Assembly: GCA_903867225.1 (NCBI GenBank)
Contig: CAIPQN010000090.1
Span: forward strand, 1-64,000
Reading direction: 5' to 3'
Origin: an uncultured Pseudomonadota bacterium
Lineage (GTDB): Bacteria > Pseudomonadota > Gammaproteobacteria > Methylococcales > Methylomonadaceae
DNA: 64,000 bases
The stretch's first letter is position 1, and every line of letters starts with the position of its first letter. Under the pieces are notes generated by a model. That model was not told the DNA's origin and ran no database searches. It saw only the letters and a list, made by a program, of their open reading frames with translations. The position numbers and the translations under genes are program-made. Below are positions 44,921 to 52,883 of the stretch, piece after piece.

Positions 44921-45913
44921 TTAACGTATTGGAGTTGATTCAACATAACGCGCCACTACAAATGAATTCATGGTTTCAGAAAAAAGCGACTGCATTTCGA
45001 TGTGATTTTGTTGTTTTAAAATTTGAAAAGGTAAATTATTTGCGCCGTCTATTTTTTCCATGACGACTTGTACAGCAGCTTGTGCGTCGTTGTCTAAAAT
45101 GGCTTCAACGATAATAGTAACAACAGAAATGTCAGGAGCAACTTCCGCTTCAGTTGTGTTTTCGACATCTTGCGTCATGGCTTGTGTCGCATTTTCAATA
45201 CGCGGTACAACTGGCATCGGCAAATGATTCAAAATAGCTTGCTGACGCGCTAAAAAATACGCATCTAGTAGATTTACATCAATTTCAGGCAATACATTTA
45301 ACACATCGCGGCTTGCTAAATTCAAATCTACTTCGGTTTGTCCTGCCGCATAAACCGTAAAAAGTGGCTGCATCCACGCAAAAACATCAGCGTTCAAACC
45401 GCGCACCATTTGCAATTCTTCCAACGAACGAAATGGTTTATTTCGTGGTGCATAATTTAATTTTTCGGTTTTATATTCTGGTTTTTCTGCACCAAACGGA
45501 CGAGTCGTTTCATCTTCGTCGCGCCAATCTAAAATCGCATTTTCGAGTTCTAATTGCGCTTGTGTTTCGAGTGGCGCGTGTAATAAAACTTGATGTAACA
45601 ACGTTGAGGTTGCACTGTTAATATCAATCTTTCCTGTTTCAGAAAATATCCGAATTCGCGTGGTGGCATTTTCCGTTTCGATTTCGTAAATGCTGCCATC
45701 AATCCGCCACCGTTTCGTTTCGTCTTCCTGCAACATCATCGCTTGCGCTAACGCAATTCCAGCTTGTACTTGTGCATTAGCCTCTGCATTAGCCTTAATC
45801 GTCATTACACCTGCTGATTCTCGACGCATCGTTTTGGTAAAGCTGCCCGCCATTAGCATCAAAATACTCAATACCCAAAGCACCAAAATTAACGCTACTC
45901 CACGCTGTTTCAT
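44921..45913 (-). CDS. gspK: Type II secretion minor pseudopilin GspK
   Basis: A 330-residue protein with a prepilin-like N-terminus (KQRGVALILVLWVLSILMLMAGSF), the large alpha-domain typical of GspK and a helix-hairpin-helix-like FRSLEELQMVRGLNADVF, then DLNLASRDVLNVLPEID. GspK caps the pseudopilus tip with GspI and GspJ. It overlaps gspJ by 4 nt and is followed, after 77 nt, by terD. Confidence 0.9.
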   Translation of the reverse strand: MKQRGVALILVLWVLSILMLMAGSFTKTMRRESAGVMTIKANAEANAQVQAGIALAQAMMLQEDETKRWRIDGSIYEIETENATTRIRIFSETGKIDINSATSTLLHQVLLHAPLETQAQLELENAILDWRDEDETTRPFGAEKPEYKTEKLNYAPRNKPFRSLEELQMVRGLNADVFAWMQPLFTVYAAGQTEVDLNLASRDVLNVLPEIDVNLLDAYFLARQQAILNHLPMPVVPRIENATQAMTQDVENTTEAEVAPDISVVTIIVEAILDNDAQAAVQVVMEKIDGANNLPFQILKQQNHIEMQSLFSETMNSFVVARYVESTPIR

Positions 45914-46578
45914 TGTGTCGTATCCGAGACATCTTCGACGGGAACGCTTTCTAAATCGGCGTTGCTGTAACTACTATCGACATTGAGCGCGACAATCATT
46001 TCAGGTAAATAACGACCATCATCGAGTTCTAATAAAATTTTGACCAAACGTGGTTGTTGCTCTTTGTTTAGCCATTCGTTTTGCCAAACTAATTCGCCTG
46101 TTTCGTCATTCAAACCAAAATAAGATAATTCAAAATTTTGCACGTTGCGTACTAATTCGACGCTGTCTTCAAACCAATCTTCGCCTTCGGATAAGGGGAA
46201 AAATGGCGTTAATGTCACGTCCACAAAATGCTGTTTGTCCTTTTTTTTGAGTTCTAAATTAAATAATTGCAAACCCGCACGTTCTGCACTGGCGGGAAAT
46301 GCAGCAACAAATTGCAGCGACTGTTTTTTACCTTGAAATGAAAATACGCGGTCTTTTTCGGGATCAAAATCGTTCCATTGTGGCGTAGCGTGAGCGAGAT
46401 GATGATTAAAAAATTGTTGCACGATGGCGATTTCATTCACATCTGCGATTTTATTTTCACCTTGTTCCCAACTTTTCGCGCCAATCGTCAAACTACTAAA
46501 CAATAAAACCACCATTAAACTCAACATCGTCATAGCAATTAAAACTTCAATCAGCGTAAAACCTGCATTTTTACTCAT
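45910..46578 (-). CDS. gspJ: Type II secretion minor pseudopilin GspJ
   Basis: A 222-residue protein with prepilin peptidase site and helix NAGFTLIEVLIAMTMLSLMVVLL and a GspJ-type body (WEQGENKIADVNEIAIVQQF, ERAGLQLFNLEL, LPEMIVALNVDS). It forms the pseudopilus tip with GspI and GspK. Start overlaps gspI by 8 nt; stop overlaps gspK by 4 nt. Confidence 0.9.
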   Translation of the reverse strand: MSKNAGFTLIEVLIAMTMLSLMVVLLFSSLTIGAKSWEQGENKIADVNEIAIVQQFFNHHLAHATPQWNDFDPEKDRVFSFQGKKQSLQFVAAFPASAERAGLQLFNLELKKKDKQHFVDVTLTPFFPLSEGEDWFEDSVELVRNVQNFELSYFGLNDETGELVWQNEWLNKEQQPRLVKILLELDDGRYLPEMIVALNVDSSYSNADLESVPVEDVSDTTQ

Positions 46579-46984
46579 TTTTCGCCGCCAACTTCATGGT
46601 ATTTAATTCTAAAACACGGTCATCGGTTTTCTCGTCGTCGCCCCACCAAACGAGAACATTGATGTTAAATAATTCGACAGGTAACGCGCGTAAATCTAAT
46701 TCTGGTGACACAAACGTTTGTGAATTTACGCGCACGCGCCAATGATAAAAATCGTTTTCAACGCCAAGTTCTTCGCTGATTTTAAGTGGCGTTTCCACGC
46801 CCGTTTTAGCCATTAAATTATTGGCAATTTGTGCAGCCATTGTGTAATTATCAGCGACTTGAGCAGTAGTGATTCCTGTTGAAAAAATTTTCAACAGAAT
46901 TCCTAATGACACAGCCAAAATTGAAAATGCAATTAAGATTTCAAGCAGCGAAAAACCGCGTTGATTATTCCGCCAGCGTGACAT
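46571..46984 (-). CDS. gspI: Type II secretion minor pseudopilin GspI
   Basis: A 137-residue protein with a prepilin leader RGFSLLEILIAFSILAVSLGILL followed by the GspI body (ANNLMAKTGVETPLKISEELG, DFYHWRVRV). It initiates the GspI-J-K tip complex. It overlaps gspH by 20 nt and gspJ by 8 nt, so translation is coupled. Confidence 0.88.
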   Translation of the reverse strand: MSRWRNNQRGFSLLEILIAFSILAVSLGILLKIFSTGITTAQVADNYTMAAQIANNLMAKTGVETPLKISEELGVENDFYHWRVRVNSQTFVSPELDLRALPVELFNINVLVWWGDDEKTDDRVLELNTMKLAAKNE

Positions 46985-47402
46985 GACCTGTGAGCCAATT
47001 GATGTTGATTTCTTGAACGTGAGATTTTTTTTCTAACGTGATTCGTCCGCCAATTGATGAACCGTCAGGGAAAAAGCGTAAGTGTGCGATGCCGTCATGT
47101 AATTCGTCTTTTGCGGTATTGATAGTTACATCAATACTTTCGGGGATAGTATAAATTTTGTTTTGACCTGTTAATGAATAACTATTGTGATTAAGATTGA
47201 AATTCAGCGTCGCAGTTTCGTGAGATAACATCGCTTGAGAGCGAATGTAGCGTAAACCAGAAGATAAATCACGGGCGGCGGCTTTTAATTCCATAGCGTC
47301 ATTACCCGCAGAAAAATTCACGCCAACCGCCGCATAACCTAACGACACAATTGCTAAAACAACAATCAGTTCAAGCAATGTAAAACCTGCGTTAGAGCGC
47401 AT
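46965..47402 (-). CDS. gspH: Type II secretion minor pseudopilin GspH
   Basis: A 145-residue protein beginning RSNAGFTLLELIVVLAIVSLGYAAVGV, a prepilin-like start with Glu+5. The body (LKAAARDLSSGLRYIRSQAM, HLRFFPDGSSIGGRITL) is typical of GspH/FimT. It lies directly after gspG (adjacent stop and start) and overlaps gspI by 20 nt. Confidence 0.9.
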   Translation of the reverse strand: MRSNAGFTLLELIVVLAIVSLGYAAVGVNFSAGNDAMELKAAARDLSSGLRYIRSQAMLSHETATLNFNLNHNSYSLTGQNKIYTIPESIDVTINTAKDELHDGIAHLRFFPDGSSIGGRITLEKKSHVQEININWLTGHVTLAE

Positions 47403-47828
47403 TTATTCCCAATTGTTAATGTCTTGATCTTCGCCTTCACCACCTTCTTTATCGTCTGCGCCGTAAGTGAATAAATCAAATTTGCCGTGTGCGCCTGGTG
47501 AAGCATAGTGGTATTCATTTTGCCACGGATCAACTGGCGTTTTGGCTTTTCTCAAATACGGACCATTCCAACGTTTTGAACCTTCTGGTGCTTCGATTAA
47601 CGCTTGTAAACCTTGGTCTGAAGTCGGATATTTCCCCATATCCAATTTATACATATCGAGTGCCGCTGAAAAGTCTTCGACTTGCACTTTTGCGGCTTTG
47701 GTTTTGGATTCGCCCAAATGTTTCATCACTTGTGGTCCGACGATTCCTGCTAACATCGCAATAATTCCCAAAACAACAAGTAATTCTAATAATGTAAAAC
47801 CAGATTGTGTGTGACGCGACAATTTCAT
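47403..47828 (-). CDS. gspG: Type II secretion major pseudopilin GspG
   Basis: A 141-residue protein with prepilin cleavage site QSGFTLLELLVVLGIIAMLAGIV and the diagnostic GspG body LDMGKYPTSDQGLQALIEAPEG, YLRKAKTPVDPWQNEYHY, then DLFTYGADDKEGGEGEDQDINNWE with the calcium-site residues. It is the main subunit of the periplasmic pseudopilus and the first gene of the leftward cluster. gspE and gspF are not in the window. Confidence 0.95.
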   Translation of the reverse strand: MKLSRHTQSGFTLLELLVVLGIIAMLAGIVGPQVMKHLGESKTKAAKVQVEDFSAALDMYKLDMGKYPTSDQGLQALIEAPEGSKRWNGPYLRKAKTPVDPWQNEYHYASPGAHGKFDLFTYGADDKEGGEGEDQDINNWE

Positions 47829-47981
47829 TTAGTTACCCATGTTAAATATGATTTAATTTGTTTTCTTTGATTTTTAAATCATAACATTGTCGCTGTGTTT
47901 TTTGGCATTGAATTTCAGCCATTTTTTGACATTCGTTATGAAGTAAAAACTAATTTGTTATCCCAAATAAAACACTAATAA

Positions 47982-50123
47982 ATGCGCTTTCTAAAAATAA
48001 AACTCCCTGCTGGTTTATCCATCGCCATTTTATGTGGTTTGATTTTGCTATCCTTGCAACTAATGAGCAGCGCAACCCAAGAATCGTCGGCGTTGAATTC
48101 TATGTATTCGTGGTTATTGCTCGTCAATGGCGTGGGAATGGTGGTGTTGTTGGGATTGGTGGGAGCAAATTTATATTCTCTTACTCGCCAACTCAAACGC
48201 CGCGAAGCAGGTTCTCGCCTGACGATTCGCATGGTTTCATTGTTTGTTGTGCTGTCACTTGCGCCCGCTGGAATCGTATTTTATTTTTCAATGCAATTTT
48301 TGCATCAAGGCATCGACAGTTGGTTTAATGTCGAAATGGATAGAGCGATGGAAGACGCGCTCGAACTTAGTCAAGCCTCACTCGATCAACGTATTCGCTG
48401 GAACAAAGCGCAAACACAACAACTTGTCGAAAAAATTTCAGAACTTCCAGAATCGCAAGTGTCATTAGAAATGGAAAATTTTCGGGGACTTTCTGGTGCC
48501 ACAGAAATGACGTTATTTTCGCGTCAAGATAGAATTATTGCTTCCAGTAGCGCGAATCCAAGTGATATTTTACCGAGTTTGCCCGACGAGCAGACTTGGT
48601 TGCAATTACGTCAAAACGGTGAATTTGCAGCACTTGCATCTGTGCGAGATGATCAGCTAATGATTCGCATCATTTTAAAAGTGAAATCCAAAGAACCCCA
48701 TTATTTACAAGCGTTATATCCTGTGCCTGTTCGGATTGCAGATTTAGCTGATTCGGTGGAATTTGCTTTCGTGCGTTATCAAGAAATGAATTTTTTGCGG
48801 GATTCACTCAAAATGACCTTTTCGTTAGCCTTATCATTGGTTTTATTGATGAGCTTATTGGCGGCGATTTGGATTGCGTTTATCAGTATTCGCACCATTG
48901 TTGCCCCTGTAAAAGAGCTAGTGAAAGGTACGCAAGCTGTAGCTTCGGGGAAATATGACCAACAATTACCTGTGATGGCGCAAGATGATTTGGGTTTTTT
49001 GGTTGAATCATTTAACGAAATGACACAACGCATTGCGCGAGCCAGTCAAGAAACACGCATGGCGAGTTTTGAAGTTGAAAATCAACGTGCTTATTTAGAA
49101 ACGATTTTGGCAAATTTAACGGCTGGAGTGATGAGTTTTGATGCGAATTATAAAATTCGCACCGCAAATCAAGCGGCTTTTAAAATCTTTCACGTTTCTG
49201 CACCACAGTTTATAGGTGAAACGCTGTCAAAACTTGCTCAAGATTATGAAGAATTGGCTGAACCATTAAAAGCAATTCAACGATTTTTAGAGCAAGCCGA
49301 CGATATTTGGCAACAACGATTAGCATTTTTGGGATCAAATGGACGACAAGAATTGTTATGTCGTGGCACACCATTATTTTCACAAGACGGGCGAAAAGTC
49401 GGTGCAGTAGTCGTTTTCGATGATGTAACCGATTTAATTCAAGCTCAAAAAAATGCCGCGTGGGGCGAAGTTGCCCGACGATTAGCGCATGAAATTAAAA
49501 ATCCACTCACGCCAATTAAACTTTCAGCAGAGCGTTTACAACATAAACTTGCAGACAAACTGGAATCAGCTGATGCCGATATGTTGCAACGCTCAACACG
49601 CACGATTGTTCAGCAAGTCGAAGCAATGAAAGAGATGGTTGATGACTTTTCTGAATATGCAAAACCTTCTAAAAAACAGGCGGTTAACATTGATTTATCC
49701 GCATTGATTCAAGAAGTTTTATCGCTTTATGTTTTGAAATCAGGCGTGCGTTTTAATGTACGTTATGAAAATGAGCTGTTAATCATTCACGGTGATCCCG
49801 TGAGTATTCGACAAGTGCTACACAACTTAATTAAAAACGCGCTAGAAGCGATTGATGGTCATGGACAGATTGATATTGACGTTCATCGGGTGCAAAAAAA
49901 TGACATCGATTTTATCGAAATCGGTTTGCATGATGACGGAGTAGGAATTAAAGATGAACAAATCGAACAAATTTTTGAGCCTTACGTCACCACAAAAGTA
50001 AAAGGAACAGGCTTAGGTTTAGCCATTGTGAAAAAAATTATTGAAGAACACGGTGGCGCGATTTGGGTTGATACCAGTCGCAAAGTGGGTGCAGGCTTTA
50101 TTCTTCAACTACCTGCGTTGTAA
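47982..50123 (+). CDS. NtrY-like membrane sensor histidine kinase
   Basis: A 713-residue kinase. Residues 10-95 contain membrane helices, then a periplasmic region, a further helix (MTFSLALSLVLLMSLLAAIWIAF, about 268-290), a HAMP domain (IRTIVAPVKELVKGTQAVASGKYD), a PAS domain (about 370-485) and HisKA-HATPase with RRLAHEIKNPLTPIKLSAERLQ (catalytic His), NLIKNALEAID, GDGVGI-like HDDGVGI and GTGLGLAIVKKI. This order is that of NtrY of the nitrogen-control pair NtrY/NtrX. No response-regulator gene follows, so it is an orphan here. Its 3' end overlaps the AmpG-like gene by 26 nt. Confidence 0.87.
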   Translation: MRFLKIKLPAGLSIAILCGLILLSLQLMSSATQESSALNSMYSWLLLVNGVGMVVLLGLVGANLYSLTRQLKRREAGSRLTIRMVSLFVVLSLAPAGIVFYFSMQFLHQGIDSWFNVEMDRAMEDALELSQASLDQRIRWNKAQTQQLVEKISELPESQVSLEMENFRGLSGATEMTLFSRQDRIIASSSANPSDILPSLPDEQTWLQLRQNGEFAALASVRDDQLMIRIILKVKSKEPHYLQALYPVPVRIADLADSVEFAFVRYQEMNFLRDSLKMTFSLALSLVLLMSLLAAIWIAFISIRTIVAPVKELVKGTQAVASGKYDQQLPVMAQDDLGFLVESFNEMTQRIARASQETRMASFEVENQRAYLETILANLTAGVMSFDANYKIRTANQAAFKIFHVSAPQFIGETLSKLAQDYEELAEPLKAIQRFLEQADDIWQQRLAFLGSNGRQELLCRGTPLFSQDGRKVGAVVVFDDVTDLIQAQKNAAWGEVARRLAHEIKNPLTPIKLSAERLQHKLADKLESADADMLQRSTRTIVQQVEAMKEMVDDFSEYAKPSKKQAVNIDLSALIQEVLSLYVLKSGVRFNVRYENELLIIHGDPVSIRQVLHNLIKNALEAIDGHGQIDIDVHRVQKNDIDFIEIGLHDDGVGIKDEQIEQIFEPYVTTKVKGTGLGLAIVKKIIEEHGGAIWVDTSRKVGAGFILQLPAL

Positions 50124-51405
50124 GTTCCAAAAGATGTTCGCGTCGCCAAAACCAACACACTAAAAAAATCGCTGGTAATCCAATTATTGACGCATAGATG
50201 AAAAAATTGATGTATCCAAAACGGTCAACAACGATTCCAGAGAAACCACCGAGGAGTTGCGCGGGAAACGTCATTAACGAACTGAATAACGCATATTGCG
50301 TGGCAGTGTAACCGCTTCGAGCTAATCCTGATAAGTAAGCAATAAAAACAGCGGTTGCAAATCCACCACTTAAATTATCCGCACTAATTACACCCGCAAG
50401 TAAAACTAAATCAGGTTTGGTATTTGCCAATGCCGCAAAAAGTAAATTGGTGCTAGCTGAAGCAATTGCACCGACTAACAACGGACGCATCACACCATAT
50501 CGCACCACAAAAACACCACCTAAAGCTGCGCCTGTAATCGTCATAAAAAAACCAAAAATTTTGCTGATTTCCGCAATATCTTTTTTATTAAAACCTAAAT
50601 CCAAATAAAAAGGATTTGCCATTACCCCCATCGTGACATCGCTCATTTTGTAAATCGCAATCAACAACAAAATTAACCAGCCAATTTGTCCTTGTCGTGT
50701 AAAAAAATCAGTAAATGGATGAATGATTGCATCACGAACTTGGTTTGAAAATGTGGATTTTGACAGCGTTTGAACGGCATTTTCGAGGGGAGGGGATTTC
50801 AAACAAAGTGTTGTAATCAGCCCAAAACTCATGGCTGCTGCCATAACAAAATAGGCTGTGTGCCAATCGAAAAATTCAGCAATATAAAATGAACCTGCAC
50901 CCGCGACTAATAATGCGAATCGATAACCCAACACATACATTGCCGCCATCGCGCCTTGATATTCCGTGATAGTCGATTCAATCCGAAACGCATCAATACT
51001 GACATCTTGCGTCGCCGAACAAAATGCTACAAGTATCGCGCAAGCCGCAATCGTTGAAAGTTGTGTCTGTGTATCCACACTCGCCATGCCGCACAATCCG
51101 CTAATAATTCCAAATTGTGCAAGTAACATCCAACTACGGCGTTGTCCTAAAAGTCGATGAAGAATTGGCAAGCGCACTTTATCAACAATGGGCGACCACA
51201 GAATTTTGATTGAATACGTTGCGCTGACCCAACTGAAAAAACCAATAACCGAACGTTCAATTCCTTCATCACGCAACCATGCAGAAAGCGTTGAAAAAAT
51301 CAGCAAATACGGAAGTCCTGCTGAAAATCCCAACGCAATCATACTTAAAACTTTTGGTTGAATATAAACTGCAAACGCAGTGCGCCAACTTTTAGGGGTT
51401 ATCAT
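50098..51405 (-). CDS. ampG: AmpG-like MFS muropeptide permease
   Basis: A 435-residue membrane protein with about 12 helices. It shows the AmpG signature ALGFSAGLPYLLIFSTLSAWLRDEGI, FFSWVSATYSIKILWSPIVD, SATQDVSIDAFRIES and a second-half YKMSDVTMGVMANPFYLDLGF. AmpG imports anhydro-muropeptides for recycling. It is convergent with the NtrY-like gene and may lie in the same transcript as the small membrane gene upstream (71 nt). Confidence 0.85.
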   Translation of the reverse strand: MITPKSWRTAFAVYIQPKVLSMIALGFSAGLPYLLIFSTLSAWLRDEGIERSVIGFFSWVSATYSIKILWSPIVDKVRLPILHRLLGQRRSWMLLAQFGIISGLCGMASVDTQTQLSTIAACAILVAFCSATQDVSIDAFRIESTITEYQGAMAAMYVLGYRFALLVAGAGSFYIAEFFDWHTAYFVMAAAMSFGLITTLCLKSPPLENAVQTLSKSTFSNQVRDAIIHPFTDFFTRQGQIGWLILLLIAIYKMSDVTMGVMANPFYLDLGFNKKDIAEISKIFGFFMTITGAALGGVFVVRYGVMRPLLVGAIASASTNLLFAALANTKPDLVLLAGVISADNLSGGFATAVFIAYLSGLARSGYTATQYALFSSLMTFPAQLLGGFSGIVVDRFGYINFFIYASIIGLPAIFLVCWFWRREHLLELTTQVVEE

Positions 51406-51476
51406 TGCACCATAAGGACGTTTTTTAATTTCATGATTGAATTGCTCGCGTGATTTAAAAGGCTAAATTTCAATTT

Positions 51477-51866
51477 TTATAACGCAAACTTTAATAATGA
51501 AATACCAACCCACACAAAACCGATGGTGGTAACGATAAAGCTAACTAATGAATAAACGCGCCACAACGGCTTTTCCCAAAAGTTTGGGTCAAATGCCGCC
51601 ACAATAAACACGCAAGGGTTTGTAATTCCACCAATGACAACTAGCCAACACGCTAAAACAGGTAATGGCACTTTGGTTGCGTAAAATCCTAAGCAAAACA
51701 AAGCCATTAACGCAAAATCAATATGCGCTCGAATCATGGTTTTGTAATCTTTCAAAAAACCACCGTCGATGCCTTGGATCGGAAACCATTTTGCAAATGT
51801 CATCAGCCACGCCGAAGCCAAAACGGCAAAAATCATAATTACTGCACCAACTAAAAGTATTTCCAT
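51477..51866 (-). CDS. Small integral membrane protein of unknown function
   Basis: A 129-residue protein with four predicted membrane helices: VGAVIMIFAVLASAWLM, HIDFALMALFCLGFYA, LPVLACWLVVIGGITNPCVFI and VYSLVSFIVTTIGFVWVGIS. A short soluble part holds FPIQGIDGGFLKDYKTMIRAH. I do not recognise a family with confidence; the RAHIDFALMAL segment faintly recalls small four-helix proteins such as hydroxylaminobenzene-mutase-like ones. It lies between the AmpG-like gene and the YoeB pair. Confidence 0.6.
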   Translation of the reverse strand: MEILLVGAVIMIFAVLASAWLMTFAKWFPIQGIDGGFLKDYKTMIRAHIDFALMALFCLGFYATKVPLPVLACWLVVIGGITNPCVFIVAAFDPNFWEKPLWRVYSLVSFIVTTIGFVWVGISLLKFAL

Positions 51867-51885
51867 GTTTGTATTCCTAAATGTT

Positions 51886-52140
51886 TCAATAATGGTAACG
51901 ACACTGCGCGATAATCACGCCATTTTCTACGACCTTATAAACAATCCTATGTTCAAGATTGATGCGCCGTGACCAATAACCCGACCAATTATGTTTTAAC
52001 GGTTCAGGTTCGCCGATTCCTGTAAATGGATGTCGTAACATATCAGCAATCAGCGCGTTAATGCGTTTGAGCATTTTTTTATCGGTTGCTTGCCAATACA
52101 AATAATCTTCCCACGCCGTTTCTGCCCACGACAAAATCAT
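51886..52140 (-). CDS. yoeB: YoeB/Txe-family mRNA-cutting toxin
   Basis: An 84-residue basic protein typical of YoeB: SWAETAWEDYLYWQATDKK, LLKRINALIADMLRHPFTGIGEPEPLKH (the family GIGKPEPLK loop) and SRRINLEHRIVYKV, ending CRYHY with the catalytic His and Tyr. YoeB binds the ribosome and cuts mRNA at the A site. It overlaps the antitoxin by 4 nt. Confidence 0.95.
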   Translation of the reverse strand: MILSWAETAWEDYLYWQATDKKMLKRINALIADMLRHPFTGIGEPEPLKHNWSGYWSRRINLEHRIVYKVVENGVIIAQCRYHY

Positions 52141-52391
52141 GGTTCAATCAGGTCATGTTGTTGAAAATTACCCGCTTCAATTTCAGTAATCGCTTGATTT
52201 AAACGCTGTGCATTTTTAGGACTTCGCATTAAATAAGCGGTTTCTTCGTAAGCATTAAAATCTTCTAACGAAACAATCACCGCAGGTTTGCCGTTTTGGC
52301 GCGTAATTAAAATTGGGACGTGGTCATCATTCACACGGTCGAATGTACCAGCCAAATTTGCTTCAAAAGCCGAATAACTTAATGTGTTCAT
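52137..52391 (-). CDS. yefM: YefM-family antitoxin
   Basis: An 84-residue protein from ATG 52391 (a longer frame begins at 52415), with the Phd/YefM fold: NTLSYSAFEANLAGTFDRVND, VPILITRQNGKPAVIVSLEDFNAYEETAYLMRSP. Its C-terminal acidic tail (IEAGNFQQHDLIEP) would bind YoeB. A 21-bp stretch of its own 5' coding region is repeated just upstream of its ATG, possibly a duplication involving the operator region. Together with yoeB it forms a complete module. Confidence 0.93.
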   Translation of the reverse strand: MNTLSYSAFEANLAGTFDRVNDDHVPILITRQNGKPAVIVSLEDFNAYEETAYLMRSPKNAQRLNQAITEIEAGNFQQHDLIEP

Positions 52392-52426
52392 GTTGTTTTC
52401 GCGTGTTTGCTTCAAAAGCCGAATAA
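52357..52426. repeat. 21-bp direct repeat across the yefM start
   Basis: TTTGCTTCAAAAGCCGAATAA occurs at 52357-52377, inside the yefM coding region, and again at 52406-52426, upstream of its ATG. The 49-bp period suggests a short tandem duplication that moved part of the coding start into the promoter/leader region. Confidence 0.75.
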
Positions 52427-52506
52427 TGTGGTCATGTTTAATTTTGAAACATCAAAAAGGCTAATCACCAAAGTACAATGACTAACTGTCTATTTTTAAG
52501 TTTGGA

Positions 52507-52812
52507 TTAAATCGTTTTTGTATATTCATACTGACTGCAAGGACTATCAAATCCAAAGATGTTGGCACTCTTATAATCTCGATTTTCATTATTTAGTTTA
52601 TATCCCAAGGATTCACTTATTATTTTGATTTTTCGCCCTAAAGCAGCGTGACATTGCGTGAATGGATGTTCACATTTATCTTTTATTTTATTTAATTCCG
52701 TTATGTAAAGATTCTGATTATTTCGTGCAAATTCGAGAATAATTTCATGCGAATCAAATGTACTACCATTTTTAGCACGAATTATTTCTTCAAGTATCTT
52801 TTCAATTGTCAT
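52507..52812 (-). CDS. Hypothetical 101-residue protein
   Basis: A 101-residue protein with no family I recognise. The N-terminus (MTIEKILEEIIRAKNGSTF) looks helical; two cysteines lie in KCEHPFTQCHA near residue 50 and another in SPCSQYEY near the C-terminus. A SD-like GGAG precedes the ATG. It lies between the YefM/YoeB pair and the lpdA terminator region. It may be part of the accessory insertion. Confidence 0.5.
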   Translation of the reverse strand: MTIEKILEEIIRAKNGSTFDSHEIILEFARNNQNLYITELNKIKDKCEHPFTQCHAALGRKIKIISESLGYKLNNENRDYKSANIFGFDSPCSQYEYTKTI

Positions 52813-52847
52813 TTTAATTCTCCAAGTTTAATGAATAACAACAATAA

Positions 52848-52876
52848 CCGCGTCACAAAAGCAACGCGGCTTTTTT
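52848..52876. terminator. Hairpin terminator downstream of lpdA
   Basis: CCGCGT (52848-52853) pairs with ACGCGG (52864-52869), followed on the plus strand by a T run (52871-52876). It lies 8-36 nt beyond the lpdA stop. The T run favours the plus strand, but the only transcript arriving from a known gene comes from lpdA on the minus strand, so direction is left open. Confidence 0.5.
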
Positions 52877-52883
52877 CAACAAC

